This document shows, in pieces, positions 25,484 through 38,245 of a DNA stretch of 64,000 bases. The stretch is from contig NZ_SLUL01000012.1 of NCBI RefSeq assembly GCF_004341205.1, forward strand, positions 17,054-81,053, written 5' to 3'. Source of the stretch: Thermolongibacillus altinsuensis. Lineage in GTDB: Bacteria > Bacillota > Bacilli > Bacillales > Anoxybacillaceae. The notes beneath the pieces are model-generated. The model saw only the letters and a program-made list of their open reading frames with translations. It did no database searches and had not been told where the DNA came from. Numbering within the stretch: the stretch's first letter is position 1; each line of letters starts with the position of its first letter. A program made the translations under genes and the position numbers.

Positions 25484-26239
25484 CTATTCTGAAGGGACCT
25501 CAAATGACGGATTGACTCCATCATTATTATTGTAAAAATCAGGAACTTCTCCTGGGATAATTTGTATAGCAACTGGAATATCGTTTTGTACCGTTGCTGT
25601 TTTCGTCGCAAACGGAATAATAATTTGGATATTCACCTCAATATGAATAGATATTTCCACTAAAGCATTATTGATTCCAAATGGCTGTATATTTTTTTTC
25701 ACATCCGAATTTACATCGCCAATGACATAGAAACGGACAGGAATGCGCGGTCCTAAGTTTCCTAGTAAAATATTATTTGTTGCTTGTCCAAGCGGAATAT
25801 AATAAATAATTCCTTTGTTTTTTGCTTGGTTTGTTTCAATTTGTACATCTGGAAATTCTAATTCTGTTAAATTTCCTGCTGCTGCTGCTTTCAAATTCTT
25901 TTGTACTCGATTCGTTGTCTTTGCTAATACTCGATTGACAACCGCGGTATTAAAATCGACAAAAGAAATTTTTCCACTTTCATCTTGCTGAACCTTAATA
26001 AAGTTCTCAACATCGAAATCGTCTTCCGCAATTTGTTGATTAATAGCACTGGTGATCACTAAATTGGCTAACCGCCTCGTTTCCTTTTCCGCGATCGCCA
26101 TTAACGTTGGTTCAATTCCTCTATTAATCACCCAAAGGCTAACGGCCGTCGATAAAATAAAAAAAATAAATGTCAATAAAAATACGTAGCGAATCGGCAA
26201 AGGCCTTCTTCGCAATAAGCGACCGCGAAACGTTGCCAA
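25484..26239 (-). CDS. yunB: Sporulation protein YunB
   Basis: 251 residues with an N-terminal membrane anchor (residues about 17-40) after a basic RGRLLRRRP start, and a periplasm-like domain with NLGPRIPVRFYVIGDV and ALVEISIHIEV segments typical of YunB. In B. subtilis it is a mother-cell sporulation gene. TTG at 26239 follows GGGGGGATTTCGA. Immediately upstream is a short gap with no structure before yunC's end. Confidence 0.86.
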   Translation of the reverse strand: MATFRGRLLRRRPLPIRYVFLLTFIFFILSTAVSLWVINRGIEPTLMAIAEKETRRLANLVITSAINQQIAEDDFDVENFIKVQQDESGKISFVDFNTAVVNRVLAKTTNRVQKNLKAAAAGNLTELEFPDVQIETNQAKNKGIIYYIPLGQATNNILLGNLGPRIPVRFYVIGDVNSDVKKNIQPFGINNALVEISIHIEVNIQIIIPFATKTATVQNDIPVAIQIIPGEVPDFYNNNDGVNPSFEVPSE

Positions 26240-26295
26240 TCGAAATCCCCCCTCTACAGTTTATATGTATGCCGTAAAGGGGGGAATTATTAGGC

Positions 26296-26598
26296 TTATT
26301 TCATGCGCAGCAGCGCATCTTTTCCTTTCATGCCTGGGTAAATCCCTAACTGTTCAGCGGCAACAGTGACCGATTCTAATGGCGCTTCAAGAAGCTGGTC
26401 AATCGTTCTTACTCCGATCGCCCTCGCCGCAACAATGCCGCGATCTTTTAATTTTTCATTTAAAAGCGCAACATCTAATGCCCCGCACATAATATAGCCT
26501 TTTTCACTGGCAACAGCGAGAAGCGTCGTTTTGGGAAGTTGTACGGAAATGGCTGTAAACGACTCTCCATCAATCAACAGCGGTGTCATATGAATCAT
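26296..26598 (-). CDS. yunC: YunC (DUF1805)
   Basis: A 100-residue small protein with the diagnostic segment GYIMCGALDVALLNEKLKDR and the C-terminus GMKGKDALLRMK, a near match to B. subtilis YunC. Function unknown. ATG at 26598 with AAAGGAG upstream is preferred over the frame to 26682, which overlaps the end of yunD. Confidence 0.88.
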   Translation of the reverse strand: MIHMTPLLIDGESFTAISVQLPKTTLLAVASEKGYIMCGALDVALLNEKLKDRGIVAARAIGVRTIDQLLEAPLESVTVAAEQLGIYPGMKGKDALLRMK

Positions 26599-26651
26599 TT
26601 GATCACGCTCCTTTCCTCTATTCAATGTATGAATAGAGAAAAAAAGCGTGC

Positions 26652-28046
26652 CTAGCAACCATACAGTTTTTTCAGTTTCCACTCCAATAGATCGCGCAGC
26701 ATTTCAGGCATGTAATACGTTTTTTTCGCTGCCCGATAAATTTCTGGATACAAATGTCCAAATGTAAACATATCAATCGTTGCGACCGCATATAGTTTTT
26801 GTTCTTGTAAAGGCTCATGATCGACAAAAATGCGGCGAATATGTTCCGAGCCGTCACTCAATATTTCTGTTTCGATTTGTAAACGATCGTATACCATCTG
26901 TCCCATCACTTTGCCGCGAAAACCAAAGCCTTTGATTTCTAATCTTTTCATTTTTTCCGTATTCGCTTGTAAAACGACTTCTTTTAATTCACTGCCGCGT
27001 AAATATACTTTGCACGGATTGATCGGATGAGGGCAAATGCGATGTAAATCCTTTTTTGTCACGATTCCTTTTTGCAGCGGCTCTAACAATACCCCTGCAT
27101 TGACCATCGCTACATCTCCTTCGCACCATTCATTCAATGCCTCAGCAAGCAAACTCGCAAAAGGAGATGGAGCAAACCAGTCAAGCGCTAAATCATGCGG
27201 CAAGTACACGATTGGTTCAGAAAGAATGACCTCGCTTTCTTGCTTAAAACGCCGCAATGTTCTTTTTGTTTCTTGACACTCACCGACTAAATTGGAAACA
27301 GGAATGACAAACGCTTCCTTATCCACTTTTTTCTGTTCAGAATCAATCATAAGCTTGACGCCGCCGACGTAACGGCCGAATTTTCCCGCTCCGCATAAAA
27401 GAGTGGAACCGATCATTTTTCCATTTTCTAAAAGATGGTGAGTATGTCCTCCAAGAATAAGCGAAACTTCCGGAAATAATTGAGCAATTTTTTCATCTTC
27501 ATTGATTCCGAGGTGGGAAAGCAAAACGATGACATCCGCTTTTCCTTTAAGTTCCGATAAGATTTCTTTCAATATTGCAAAAGGGTCTTCCACACGCCAA
27601 CCGAGAAGTTCGTAAAATTTTTGGAATGGAACCGTTAAGCCAATCACGGCGAGACGAACATTTCCAAGCTTAAAAAGTACGTACGGCTTTAACCACGGCG
27701 GACGTTCGCCGTTTGGATAAAACAAATTCGCAACAAGAACAGAAAAGGTTGCTTGTTCATATAACGTATTCAAATGTTCGTGAGGCAATGTAATCCCTTC
27801 GTTATTGCCGATCGTTACCGCATCATACGGAATATCATTTAACAAATGGACATTCGCCTTTCCATTTGTCGCTTCCGTAATCGGATGAACACGATCGACA
27901 AAATCGCCAATGTCGAAAATGAGAACATGTTCATTTTTTTGTGTATGTTCCTTTCGTTTTTCACGCAACAAATGAGCGATTTTTGGCCAATGTTTAAAAT
28001 GACTGTGAACGTCGTTGGTATGATAAATATAAACGATTTCCTTCAA
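26652..28046 (-). CDS. yunD: 5'-nucleotidase/metallophosphoesterase YunD
   Basis: 464 residues: an N-terminal calcineurin-like phosphoesterase domain (HTNDVHSH, IGDFVD, GNNEGIT, LSHLG, GGHTHH) and a C-terminal 5'-nucleotidase domain (NAGVLLEPL, CPHPINP, RVATIDMFTFGH-like). There is no signal peptide, so it is cytoplasmic, unlike UshA. TTG at 28046 gives the family's start (KEIVYIYHTND) and has AAGGTG upstream; GTG at 28067 is less likely. Confidence 0.86.
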   Translation of the reverse strand: MKEIVYIYHTNDVHSHFKHWPKIAHLLREKRKEHTQKNEHVLIFDIGDFVDRVHPITEATNGKANVHLLNDIPYDAVTIGNNEGITLPHEHLNTLYEQATFSVLVANLFYPNGERPPWLKPYVLFKLGNVRLAVIGLTVPFQKFYELLGWRVEDPFAILKEILSELKGKADVIVLLSHLGINEDEKIAQLFPEVSLILGGHTHHLLENGKMIGSTLLCGAGKFGRYVGGVKLMIDSEQKKVDKEAFVIPVSNLVGECQETKRTLRRFKQESEVILSEPIVYLPHDLALDWFAPSPFASLLAEALNEWCEGDVAMVNAGVLLEPLQKGIVTKKDLHRICPHPINPCKVYLRGSELKEVVLQANTEKMKRLEIKGFGFRGKVMGQMVYDRLQIETEILSDGSEHIRRIFVDHEPLQEQKLYAVATIDMFTFGHLYPEIYRAAKKTYYMPEMLRDLLEWKLKKLYGC

Positions 28047-28069
28047 TTTTGGTAACACACCTTTCACTG

Positions 28070-28891
28070 TTACGATACGATTCCTTGATAAATTAAACGA
28101 ACGCCAAGCAAAATTAAAACGATTCGCAATACAGTTACAACGGTGTTTCCTTTTAATTTGCGGTTAATCCATGCACCGCATTTCGCGCCAAACCATGCGC
28201 CCGGAATTAATGCGAAAGCAAATAACCATGCGACATTTCCCATCGCGATGTGCGTCAACGAACTAACAAGCGCTGATAAAAAGACGATCAACATCGACGT
28301 AGCGACAGCGACATGCGGCGGGAATAAAAACAGCAAGATCATCGCCGGAACCATTAATGAACCGCCGCCGATGCCAAATACCCCCCCAAAAAAACCAACA
28401 GCAAATGCGATCGAAATCGCCATCCATGGATGATATCCATAAACGATTTCTTCTCCTTCATTCGTTATATAGGTGCGTTTTACTTTAAATTCTTTCTGAC
28501 GCTGAAGTGGAGATAAGCGCGATCTGATCATTAACAAAAAAGATGTAAAAATAAGAAATAGACCGAAATAAAGCGAAAAATGATGAAGATGCAGCTTTTG
28601 ATTGATCCATGCCCCAAAAATGCCTCCAGGGCCGCTGCCGATAAAAAATGCTAATCCGCTTTTATAATCAACCATTTTATGTTTCATGTACGTTAAAGTT
28701 GAAGACAATCCATTAAAAATGATGACAACAAGCGACGTACCAACCGCCACTTGTGGAGAAATCGATGGCAAAATATGAGCAGCGCTTAAAAATAATAACG
28801 ATGGAACAATAATGACCCCTCCCCCTAAACCGACGAGGCTTCCAATGGTACCTGCTAAAAAACCGATGACGATCAATAGTGCATATTCCAT
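28070..28891 (-). CDS. yunE: TauE/SafE-family (TSUP) permease YunE
   Basis: A 273-residue integral membrane protein with seven to eight helices and the family's repeated GxxxGxxxGxGGGxxxVP motif, seen at SLVGLGGGVIIVPSL and FGIGGGSLMVPAM. TSUP proteins export or import sulfite, sulfonates or similar anions; the substrate here is unknown. ATG at 28891 gives the exact length of B. subtilis YunE. Confidence 0.87.
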   Translation of the reverse strand: MEYALLIVIGFLAGTIGSLVGLGGGVIIVPSLLFLSAAHILPSISPQVAVGTSLVVIIFNGLSSTLTYMKHKMVDYKSGLAFFIGSGPGGIFGAWINQKLHLHHFSLYFGLFLIFTSFLLMIRSRLSPLQRQKEFKVKRTYITNEGEEIVYGYHPWMAISIAFAVGFFGGVFGIGGGSLMVPAMILLFLFPPHVAVATSMLIVFLSALVSSLTHIAMGNVAWLFAFALIPGAWFGAKCGAWINRKLKGNTVVTVLRIVLILLGVRLIYQGIVS

Positions 28892-28907
28892 TTCAAACAA
28901 TCCCCCA

Positions 28908-29756
28908 TTATGAAAAGAAATCTAATTGTCGCGGTGCAAGCTCTGTATATTCAATGTTTAAAAGCTGTAAAAATTGCTTCGCATTATCAGCAGCGTCTCC
29001 CCCAGAATTGTTATTAAATAACACATAAATATGTTTACATGTTTTCTGCAATGTTTGCACGTGTTCGACCCATTCGCTCAATTCTTTTTCGTTATAACGA
29101 TATAAATAGCGGACAGACCGCCAATTTTCTTCATCGCGCTTATTCCAGCCGTATACGTTGCGTCCATGCAAACGGACCAACGTTTTTTCACGATCTGTTG
29201 GATGAAGAACCGTTGGAACGGAGCCTTCTCCCGCTTGCGGTTCATCACAAATGCTATGAATCCATCGCTCCTCTTCCATAAACTTCAACGTTTTTTCATA
29301 AAATGATGGAGAAAACCAAGAGCGATGCCGAAATTCAAGGGCAACCGGAATGTCGCCCATTTTTTCACGACACCAGCGCAAGTAACGCACATGGTCTTTT
29401 TTGCAATCGAACCAAGGCGGAAATTGGAAAAGAACCATGGCTAGTTTTCCCGCTTCCATAAACGGTTGAATGGATTCCAAAAACTCAGCAAACATTTCTT
29501 CTTTGCTTTCGTATGGGATTTCACCGCGCTGATGCCCTGTCATTCCTTGATAAGCCTTCACAATAAATTGAAACGAACGCGGCGTTTCTTTCACCCATTT
29601 CTCAACGTTTTTCCGCGGCTGAATCGCATAAAAATAGGAATCTACTTCCACTGTCGGAAAATGTGCCGCATATGCTTGTAGTTTATCTTTTGCCGCTAGG
29701 CCAGATGGATAAATGGTAGGATGATCCCCCCATCCGGTTAATCCAACATAAATCAT
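28908..29756 (-). CDS. yunF: DUF72 protein YunF
   Basis: 282 residues of the DUF72 TIM-barrel-like family: YVGLTGWGDHPTIYPSGL at the start, PTVEVDSYFYAIQPR, LFQFPPWF, ALEFRHRSWF and YVLFNNNSGGDAADNA. The pattern suggests a metal- or sugar-related enzyme, but the function is unproven. ATG at 29756 follows AGTAGGTGATAGCA and gives the B. subtilis length. Confidence 0.87.
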   Translation of the reverse strand: MIYVGLTGWGDHPTIYPSGLAAKDKLQAYAAHFPTVEVDSYFYAIQPRKNVEKWVKETPRSFQFIVKAYQGMTGHQRGEIPYESKEEMFAEFLESIQPFMEAGKLAMVLFQFPPWFDCKKDHVRYLRWCREKMGDIPVALEFRHRSWFSPSFYEKTLKFMEEERWIHSICDEPQAGEGSVPTVLHPTDREKTLVRLHGRNVYGWNKRDEENWRSVRYLYRYNEKELSEWVEHVQTLQKTCKHIYVLFNNNSGGDAADNAKQFLQLLNIEYTELAPRQLDFFS

Positions 29757-29808
29757 TGCTATCACCTACTACTTCCATCTTATCACAATTTGAGCACGTG
29801 ATGATAAA

Positions 29809-29843
29809 AAGCCGATTACCCGCTCCCTGCGAATAATCGGCTT
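29809..29843 (-). terminator. suf operon terminator
   Basis: A 10-bp stem (AAGCCGATTA / TAATCGGCTT) with a 15-base loop and a U run on the minus strand, six bases after the sufB stop. Confidence 0.85.
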
Positions 29844-29848
29844 CTTCA

Positions 29849-31246
29849 TTATCCGATTGAACCTTCCATCTCAAATTTGATCAGACGGTTCATTTCGACT
29901 GCATATTCCATCGGTAATTCTCTTGTAAATGGCTCGATGAAGCCCATTACGATCATTTCTGTCGCTTCTTGTTCAGAAATGCCGCGGCTCATGAGATAGA
30001 ACAATTGCTCTTCAGATACTTTCGATACTTTTGCTTCATGCTCTAATGAAATATTGTCATTTAAAATTTCATTGTATGGAATCGTATCTGAAGTGGATTG
30101 ATTATCCATAATGAGCGTATCGCACTCAATGTTTGAGCGTGAACCTGATGCTTTACGGCCAAAATGAACAATACCGCGATACGTTACTTTACCGCCTTGT
30201 TTCGAAATGGATTTAGAAACGATCGTCGAAGACGTATTTGGCGCAAGATGAATCATTTTCGCACCAGCATCTTGATGCTGGCCTTTTCCGGCAATCGCGA
30301 TTGAAAGCGTGAGACCGCGTGCGCCTTCTCCTTTTAAGATCACAGCTGGATATTTCATTGTTAATTTCGAACCGATGTTTCCGTCAATCCATTCCATCGT
30401 TGCGTTTTCTTCGCAAACCGCACGCTTCGTAACAAGGTTGTAGACGTTGTTCGCCCAGTTTTGAATCGTTGTATAGCGGCAGTAAGCGCCTTTCTTAACA
30501 ATGATTTCAACAACGGCACTATGCAGTGAGTTTGTTGTGTAAACCGGCGCCGTACAACCTTCCACGTAATGAACGTGCGCTCCTTCATCGACAATAATTA
30601 ACGTGCGCTCAAACTGTCCCATGTTTTCAGAGTTAATACGGAAATACGCTTGCAGCGGCGTATCAACTTTGACTCCTTTTGGAACGTAAATGAACGAACC
30701 GCCAGACCAAACGGCTGAGTTTAGAGCGGCAAACTTATTGTCTGTTGGCGGCACCACTTTTGCCCAATGTTCACGGAACAGATCTTCGTTTTCTTTCAAC
30801 GCTGAATCCGTATCTTTAAAAATAACCCCTAATTTTTCAAGATCTTCTTTCATGTTGTGATAAACGACTTCGGATTCGTATTGGGCCGATACACCTGCTA
30901 AATATTTTTGTTCCGCTTCTGGAATACCAAGTTTATCGAATGTCGCTTTAATCTCAGCAGGTACTTCATCCCACGAACGCTCAGACTTTTCCGTTGGTTT
31001 GACATAGTACGTAATTTCATCGAAATCTAAACTAGATAAGTCGCCACCCCATTGCGGCATCGGCATGCTATAGAAAATATCCAATGCCTTTAAACGAAAC
31101 TCTAACATCCACTGTGGCTCATTTTTCATGCGAGAAATTTCTTCTACGATTTCTCTCGTTAATCCGCGTTTGGCGCGGAAAATGGACACATCCTTATCGA
31201 CAAAACCATATTTATATTCACCAATTTCCGGCATTTTTTTCGCCAT
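29849..31246 (-). CDS. sufB: SUF scaffold subunit SufB
   Basis: 465 residues, as in B. subtilis. It is the core of the SufBCD Fe-S assembly scaffold in the cytoplasm. It contains the beta-helix region and conserved segments [29 protein letters not shown] and [23 protein letters not shown] precedes ATG 31246, and the upstream extension to 31324 overlaps sufU and is rejected. Last gene of sufCDSUB. Confidence 0.96.
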   Translation of the reverse strand: MAKKMPEIGEYKYGFVDKDVSIFRAKRGLTREIVEEISRMKNEPQWMLEFRLKALDIFYSMPMPQWGGDLSSLDFDEITYYVKPTEKSERSWDEVPAEIKATFDKLGIPEAEQKYLAGVSAQYESEVVYHNMKEDLEKLGVIFKDTDSALKENEDLFREHWAKVVPPTDNKFAALNSAVWSGGSFIYVPKGVKVDTPLQAYFRINSENMGQFERTLIIVDEGAHVHYVEGCTAPVYTTNSLHSAVVEIIVKKGAYCRYTTIQNWANNVYNLVTKRAVCEENATMEWIDGNIGSKLTMKYPAVILKGEGARGLTLSIAIAGKGQHQDAGAKMIHLAPNTSSTIVSKSISKQGGKVTYRGIVHFGRKASGSRSNIECDTLIMDNQSTSDTIPYNEILNDNISLEHEAKVSKVSEEQLFYLMSRGISEQEATEMIVMGFIEPFTRELPMEYAVEMNRLIKFEMEGSIG

Positions 31247-31269
31247 TTCGTTTCCCTCCTTTTGATGCA

Positions 31270-34218
<2,949 letters not shown>

Positions 34219-34237
34219 CGTTTAATCCTCCTAACGC

Positions 34238-35017
34238 TTACGCTTCTTGCTCAACGACTTCATCTTCAATGCCTAACTCTTTTTTAATCCAGTCATATCC
34301 TTCTGCTTCTAAACGCTGTGCTAATTCTGGTCCACCAGATTTGACGATTCGGCCTTGCATCATGACATGAACATAATCCGGAGTAATGTAATTGAGCAAT
34401 CGTTGATAGTGTGTAATGATTAAACAGCCAAAATCGTTGCTGCGCATTTCATTGACGCCTTTTGCCACGATTTTTAATGCGTCAATATCTAAACCAGAGT
34501 CAATTTCATCTAAAATTGCAATTTTTGGCTGCAACATCATGAGTTGAAGAATTTCGTTGCGCTTCTTTTCACCGCCAGAAAATCCTTCATTTAAGTAACG
34601 ATGCGCCATATCTGGATTCATTTCAAGAAACGCCATTTTTTCGTCTAATTGACGGATAAATTTCATTAATGAAATTTCGTTTCCTTCACCGCGACGAGCG
34701 TTGATCGCTGCACGGAGAAAGTCCGCATTTGTCACACCGCTAATTTCGCTCGGATATTGCATCGCTAAGAAAAGACCTGCGCGAGCGCGTTCGTCTACTT
34801 CCATTTCTAACACGTTTTGTCCGTCTAACGTGATGCTTCCTTTTGTTACTTCATATTTTGGATGCCCCATAATCGCAGCAGATAGCGTTGATTTTCCTGT
34901 TCCGTTTGGTCCCATAATGGCATGGAATTCGCCGCCTTTAATTTCAAGGTTAACCCCTTTTAAAATTTCTTTTCCTTCAACCGATACGTGAAGATCTTTG
35001 ATTGTTAACACTGCCAT
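34238..35017 (-). CDS. sufC: SUF ABC-type ATPase SufC
   Basis: A 259-residue soluble ABC ATPase that powers the SufBC2D scaffold. Walker A is GPNGTGKST, the signature is [11 protein letters not shown] and Walker B is [25 protein letters not shown] precedes the ATG. It is the first gene of the operon, about 80 bases downstream of the promoter. Confidence 0.96.
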   Translation of the reverse strand: MAVLTIKDLHVSVEGKEILKGVNLEIKGGEFHAIMGPNGTGKSTLSAAIMGHPKYEVTKGSITLDGQNVLEMEVDERARAGLFLAMQYPSEISGVTNADFLRAAINARRGEGNEISLMKFIRQLDEKMAFLEMNPDMAHRYLNEGFSGGEKKRNEILQLMMLQPKIAILDEIDSGLDIDALKIVAKGVNEMRSNDFGCLIITHYQRLLNYITPDYVHVMMQGRIVKSGGPELAQRLEAEGYDWIKKELGIEDEVVEQEA

Positions 35018-35095
35018 GCAAAATACCTCCAGTTTTACAAAAAAATTTGTTTATCTTATGGACTTGCATTCTATTCTCATTTTATTCTCATTACA

Positions 35096-35124
35096 ATCTT
35101 ATAACAAATGAAAAGTATTAGCAA
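35096..35124 (-). promoter_or_regulatory. Sigma-A promoter of sufCDSUB
   Basis: On the minus strand TTGCTA (35124-35119) and TAAGAT (35101-35096) with a 17-base spacer. Confidence 0.6.
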
Positions 35125-35129
35125 CCATT

Positions 35130-35143
35130 TACAAACATTTGTA
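35130..35143. promoter_or_regulatory. 14-bp palindrome abutting the suf promoter
   Basis: TACAAACATTTGTA is a perfect 14-bp palindrome except for its two central bases, five bases upstream of the suf -35 box. It is a candidate operator, perhaps for the SufR-like regulator at 20344-20976; no footprint or family motif is known to me for this lineage. Confidence 0.45.
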
Positions 35144-35163
35144 TACATTTTTGTTTAAAAAGT

Positions 35164-35178
35164 ATGTAATCATTATCA
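35164..35178. promoter_or_regulatory. Fur/PerR-like half site upstream of suf
   Basis: ATGTAAT-C-ATTATCA: the right arm equals the Fur 7-1-7 half site exactly, but the left arm matches at only four of seven positions. It lies about 40 bp upstream of the suf -35 box. Confidence 0.3.
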
Positions 35179-35187
35179 CACATAATG

Positions 35188-35217
35188 AAAAAGGATAGAA
35201 AAACTTCTATCCTTTTT
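35188..35217. terminator. Terminator of the CMD/AhpD-like gene
   Basis: A 13-bp stem (AAAAAGGATAGAA / TTCTATCCTTTTT) with a 4-base loop, ending at the stop codon of the gene. Confidence 0.88.
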
Positions 35218-35568
35218 CTAATGAATTGGCCGAAATTCGTTAATGCATTCTTGAACAATTGTCACCGCTTGGCTCATGGTCGCTCCCCCTGCCAACGCAG
35301 CCGCGACCGCGCATGCTTCTAAAATTTCTTGCTCGGTTGCCCCTTGATCAAGGCATCCTTTCGTATGATAAATGGTACAATATTCGTCTTGCTGCGCTAA
35401 ACTAATTCCAAGCGCAATCAATTGTTTGTCCTTTTTCGACAGTGTTCCCTCGTCAAAACATGCCTCTGTAAACGCGTTAAAGGCTTGTGCGACTTGCGGT
35501 AATTTTTGCGTAAACGTTCCTAATCCTTGTTTATAATGACGCAACGCTTGTTCAGTCGATGTTTGCAT
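35218..35568 (-). CDS. Carboxymuconolactone decarboxylase (AhpD-like) family protein
   Basis: 116 residues, a single CMD/AhpD-like helical domain. In AhpD the redox centre is CxxCxxxH. Here the corresponding stretch is [11 protein letters not shown], keeping the first cysteine and the histidine but replacing the second cysteine with tyrosine, with another cysteine downstream. It may be a peroxidase-like or simply a CMD-fold protein. AGGAGGGAATGGG precedes ATG. A 9-bp inverted repeat sits upstream. Confidence 0.8.
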   Translation of the reverse strand: MQTSTEQALRHYKQGLGTFTQKLPQVAQAFNAFTEACFDEGTLSKKDKQLIALGISLAQQDEYCTIYHTKGCLDQGATEQEILEACAVAAALAGGATMSQAVTIVQECINEFRPIH

Positions 35569-35581
35569 CCCATTCCCTCCT

Positions 35582-35621
35582 CGCTTAACGGCATTTCATC
35601 ATTAATATGTATCGTTAAGCG
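35582..35621. repeat. Long-spaced inverted repeat upstream of the CMD-like gene
   Basis: CGCTTAACG (35582-35590) and CGTTAAGCG (35613-35621) are perfect 9-bp arms with a 22-base spacer, between the metQ terminator and the ribosome binding site. It has no T run, so an operator or leader hairpin is more likely than a terminator. Confidence 0.6.
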
Positions 35622-35630
35622 TAAAATTAT

Positions 35631-35659
35631 AAAAGTGCCTCGGTGATCGAGGCACTTTT
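35631..35659. terminator. metNPQ terminator
   Basis: AAAAGTGCCTCG / CGAGGCACTTTT with a 5-base loop, followed by a U run on the minus strand. Confidence 0.9.
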
Positions 35660-35663
35660 TCGT

Positions 35664-36488
35664 TTACTTCGCTGCTGGGATGACAGCACCATTATATTTT
35701 TCTAAAATAAAGTCTTGGATTTCTTTTGATTGCAATACCTCAACAAGTGTTTTAATTTCTTTGCGATTTTCATCTCCTTTGCGCACCGCGATGATGTTGA
35801 CATATGGGTTGTTTTCTGGAGACTCAATCGCAATCGGATCTTTCGCCGGATCTAATCCTGCATCAAGCGCATAGTTGGCGTTGATAAGCACCGCATCTCC
35901 TTCGTTGTTTTTATACACTTGCGGAAGCAATCCAGCTTCAACGTCTGCTTCAAATACAAGTTTTTTTGGATTTTCAACGATATCATCAATCGTTGCTTTT
36001 GTTTTATCAACACCTTCTTTTAACTTAATAAGTCCTTTTTCTTCAAGCATTGATAAAATGCGGCCATGATCGGCGACAGAGTTGCTCATAATGATTTTTG
36101 CGCCTTCTGGAAGCTCTTCAAGGCTTTTATATTTCTTTGAATACACCCCGATTGGTTCGATGTGAATGCCGCCAGCGTTCACAAAATCATAACCATGCTC
36201 TTTTTTCTGTGATTCTAAGTAAGGAATGTGCTGGAAGTAGTTTGCATCGATTTCTTTATCTGCTAACGCTTTGTTTGGCAATACGTAATCTTGGAATGTG
36301 ACAATTTCCAATTCAATTCCTTTTTCTTTCAAAATCGGTTTTGCTTGTTCCAAAATTTCTGCATGCGGTACATTCGATGCTCCAACGACAAGCTTATTTG
36401 TTTTTTCTTCTGCGTTTTCTTTTTGACCGCACGCAGCAAGCGCAACGAGAATCATTGCTGCTACAAAAAGAGAAAACCATTTTTTCAT
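35664..36488 (-). CDS. metQ: Methionine ABC transporter, substrate-binding lipoprotein
   Basis: A 274-residue NlpA/MetQ lipoprotein. The signal ends at the lipobox ALAACG (Cys about residue 20). Conserved VVGASNVPHAEIL and ANYFQHIPYLESQ follow. It binds D/L-methionine outside the membrane and passes it to MetNP. Last gene of metNPQ, under the SAM-I riboswitch. Confidence 0.94.
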   Translation of the reverse strand: MKKWFSLFVAAMILVALAACGQKENAEEKTNKLVVGASNVPHAEILEQAKPILKEKGIELEIVTFQDYVLPNKALADKEIDANYFQHIPYLESQKKEHGYDFVNAGGIHIEPIGVYSKKYKSLEELPEGAKIIMSNSVADHGRILSMLEEKGLIKLKEGVDKTKATIDDIVENPKKLVFEADVEAGLLPQVYKNNEGDAVLINANYALDAGLDPAKDPIAIESPENNPYVNIIAVRKGDENRKEIKTLVEVLQSKEIQDFILEKYNGAVIPAAK

Positions 36489-36507
36489 AATCTCCCAACC
36501 TCCTTGA

Positions 36508-37176
36508 TTATCGTTTATCTATTTTGGAAGTGACAAAGTCACCTACAAACTGAATGACAAAAACAATGATTAAGATCAATACAGTCGCAACGAACGTGAC
36601 ATCGTTATGGTTGCGTTGAAATCCTTCTAAATACGCTAAGTTTCCAAGTCCGCCCGCGCCGACAACTCCTGCCATGGCCGTATAACCAACAAGGGCGATC
36701 GCTGTCACCGTAATCCCCGAAACAAGGGCAGGCAGTGATTCGGGAATGAGCACTTTAAAAATAATCGTGGTTGTTTTCGCTCCCATCGCCTTTGCGGCTT
36801 CAATGACGCCTTTATCAATTTCTCGAAGCGCAATTTCTACCATCCGCGCATAAAACGGAGCCGCACCAATGATTAACGCCGGCAATGCTGCATTGGCACC
36901 AAGAATAGTACCGACCATAAGATTGGTAAACGGAATAAGCAAAATAATTAAAATAATGAACGGGATCGAGCGAAAAATGTTTACAAACGATGCAATAACC
37001 GCGTTGATCAATCGGTTTTCCCAGATGTTGCCCTTTGACGTTAAAAAGAGAAGCAAACCAAGAATGGTGCCAAGAATAAAGGTGGCAATGACCGAAACTC
37101 CCGTCATATATAGCGTTTCAATGGTCGCTTCCCAAATTTTTTCCCAAATGACATTCGGAAACAACTCAGTCCACAC
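36508..37176 (-). CDS. metP: Methionine ABC transporter permease
   Basis: A 222-residue membrane protein with five to six helices and the binding-protein-dependent permease EAA-like loop EAAKAMGAKTTTIIFKVLIPESLP near residue 130. Its GTG start lies 11 bases inside metN, so it is coupled to it. Confidence 0.93.
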   Translation of the reverse strand: MWTELFPNVIWEKIWEATIETLYMTGVSVIATFILGTILGLLLFLTSKGNIWENRLINAVIASFVNIFRSIPFIILIILLIPFTNLMVGTILGANAALPALIIGAAPFYARMVEIALREIDKGVIEAAKAMGAKTTTIIFKVLIPESLPALVSGITVTAIALVGYTAMAGVVGAGGLGNLAYLEGFQRNHNDVTFVATVLILIIVFVIQFVGDFVTSKIDKR

Positions 37177-38194
37177 CCGCCATCACCTCCGCTTCTACTT
37201 GTTGTTGACGAATGTAGTCAATGGCTCGATCGATTTCTGCTTCATCCCCGTCCATGTGAACAAATAAGACGCCGTAAGAACCGTGATGAGTTTGCGAAAT
37301 TTTCCCTTGTAAAATATTGATGTTTAAATCAAATTGGCGAATCAAATTGGTAATGAGTGGTTGCTCAGCCGCTTCCCCAACGAATGTGAGTTGAACCACT
37401 TTTCCGTTTGGATATTTATTGAGCAAATGTTCAATCGTTTCTTTTGTTTCTTCCGGCTCCGTGACTTGCTGTACAAACCGCTTCGTAATCGGTTGCTGCG
37501 GCTTTCGGAACACTTGTAATACTTCTCCAAGCTCCACAATTTTTCCGTTTTCCATCACCGCAACACGGTCACAAATTTTTCGAATCACATGCATTTCGTG
37601 CGTAATAAGAACGATTGTCAAACCAAGCCGACGGTTAATATCGACTAATAAATCTAAAATCGCATCAGTCGTCTGTGGGTCTAATGCGGAAGTCGCTTCG
37701 TCACATAAGAGCACCTTCGGATTATTGGCCAATGCGCGGGCGATGCCGACACGTTGCTTTTGGCCACCGCTTAATTGAGATGGATAGGCATTTTCTCGGC
37801 CTTCTAATCCAACAAGTTGGATCAACTCGTCGACACGCTTCATTCGTTCTTCTTTCGGTACCCCTGCAATTTCAAGTGGAAATGCAATATTTTCGCGTAC
37901 CGTTCTTGACCAAAGAAGATTGAAATGTTGGAAAATCATTCCGATTTCTTGACGAGCTTGACGCAATTCTTTTCCTTTAATCGCTCCCATATCGCGCCCG
38001 GACACTAATACTTTTCCGCTCGTCGGCTTTTCCAGCCCATTCAAAAGACGAATGAGCGAGCTTTTTCCTGCACCGCTATAACCGATGATCCCGAAAATTT
38101 CTCCTTCTTGAATTTGCAAACTAATATTGTCAACGGCAGTGACATTGCCACTTTTCGCTTTATATATTTTTGTCACGTTTGACAGTGTAATCAC
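37166..38194 (-). CDS. metN: Methionine ABC transporter ATPase
   Basis: 342 residues: ABC ATPase with Walker A GYSGAGKSS, signature LSGGQKQRVG and Walker B VLLCDEATSALD, then a C-terminal NIL domain (about residues 265-342) that senses methionine and inhibits uptake. GTG at 38194 with AAGGTGAG upstream. First gene after the SAM riboswitch. Confidence 0.95.
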   Translation of the reverse strand: MITLSNVTKIYKAKSGNVTAVDNISLQIQEGEIFGIIGYSGAGKSSLIRLLNGLEKPTSGKVLVSGRDMGAIKGKELRQARQEIGMIFQHFNLLWSRTVRENIAFPLEIAGVPKEERMKRVDELIQLVGLEGRENAYPSQLSGGQKQRVGIARALANNPKVLLCDEATSALDPQTTDAILDLLVDINRRLGLTIVLITHEMHVIRKICDRVAVMENGKIVELGEVLQVFRKPQQPITKRFVQQVTEPEETKETIEHLLNKYPNGKVVQLTFVGEAAEQPLITNLIRQFDLNINILQGKISQTHHGSYGVLFVHMDGDEAEIDRAIDYIRQQQVEAEVMAGVD

Positions 38195-38245
38195 GCACGT
38201 CTCACCTTCCTTATCGAAACAGATGCTTATTCATCAGGTGCCATA

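Noticed and set aside
35164..35178. Full Fur box for suf
   Set aside because: Only one arm matches well; listed as a half site with low confidence rather than as a Fur operator finding.
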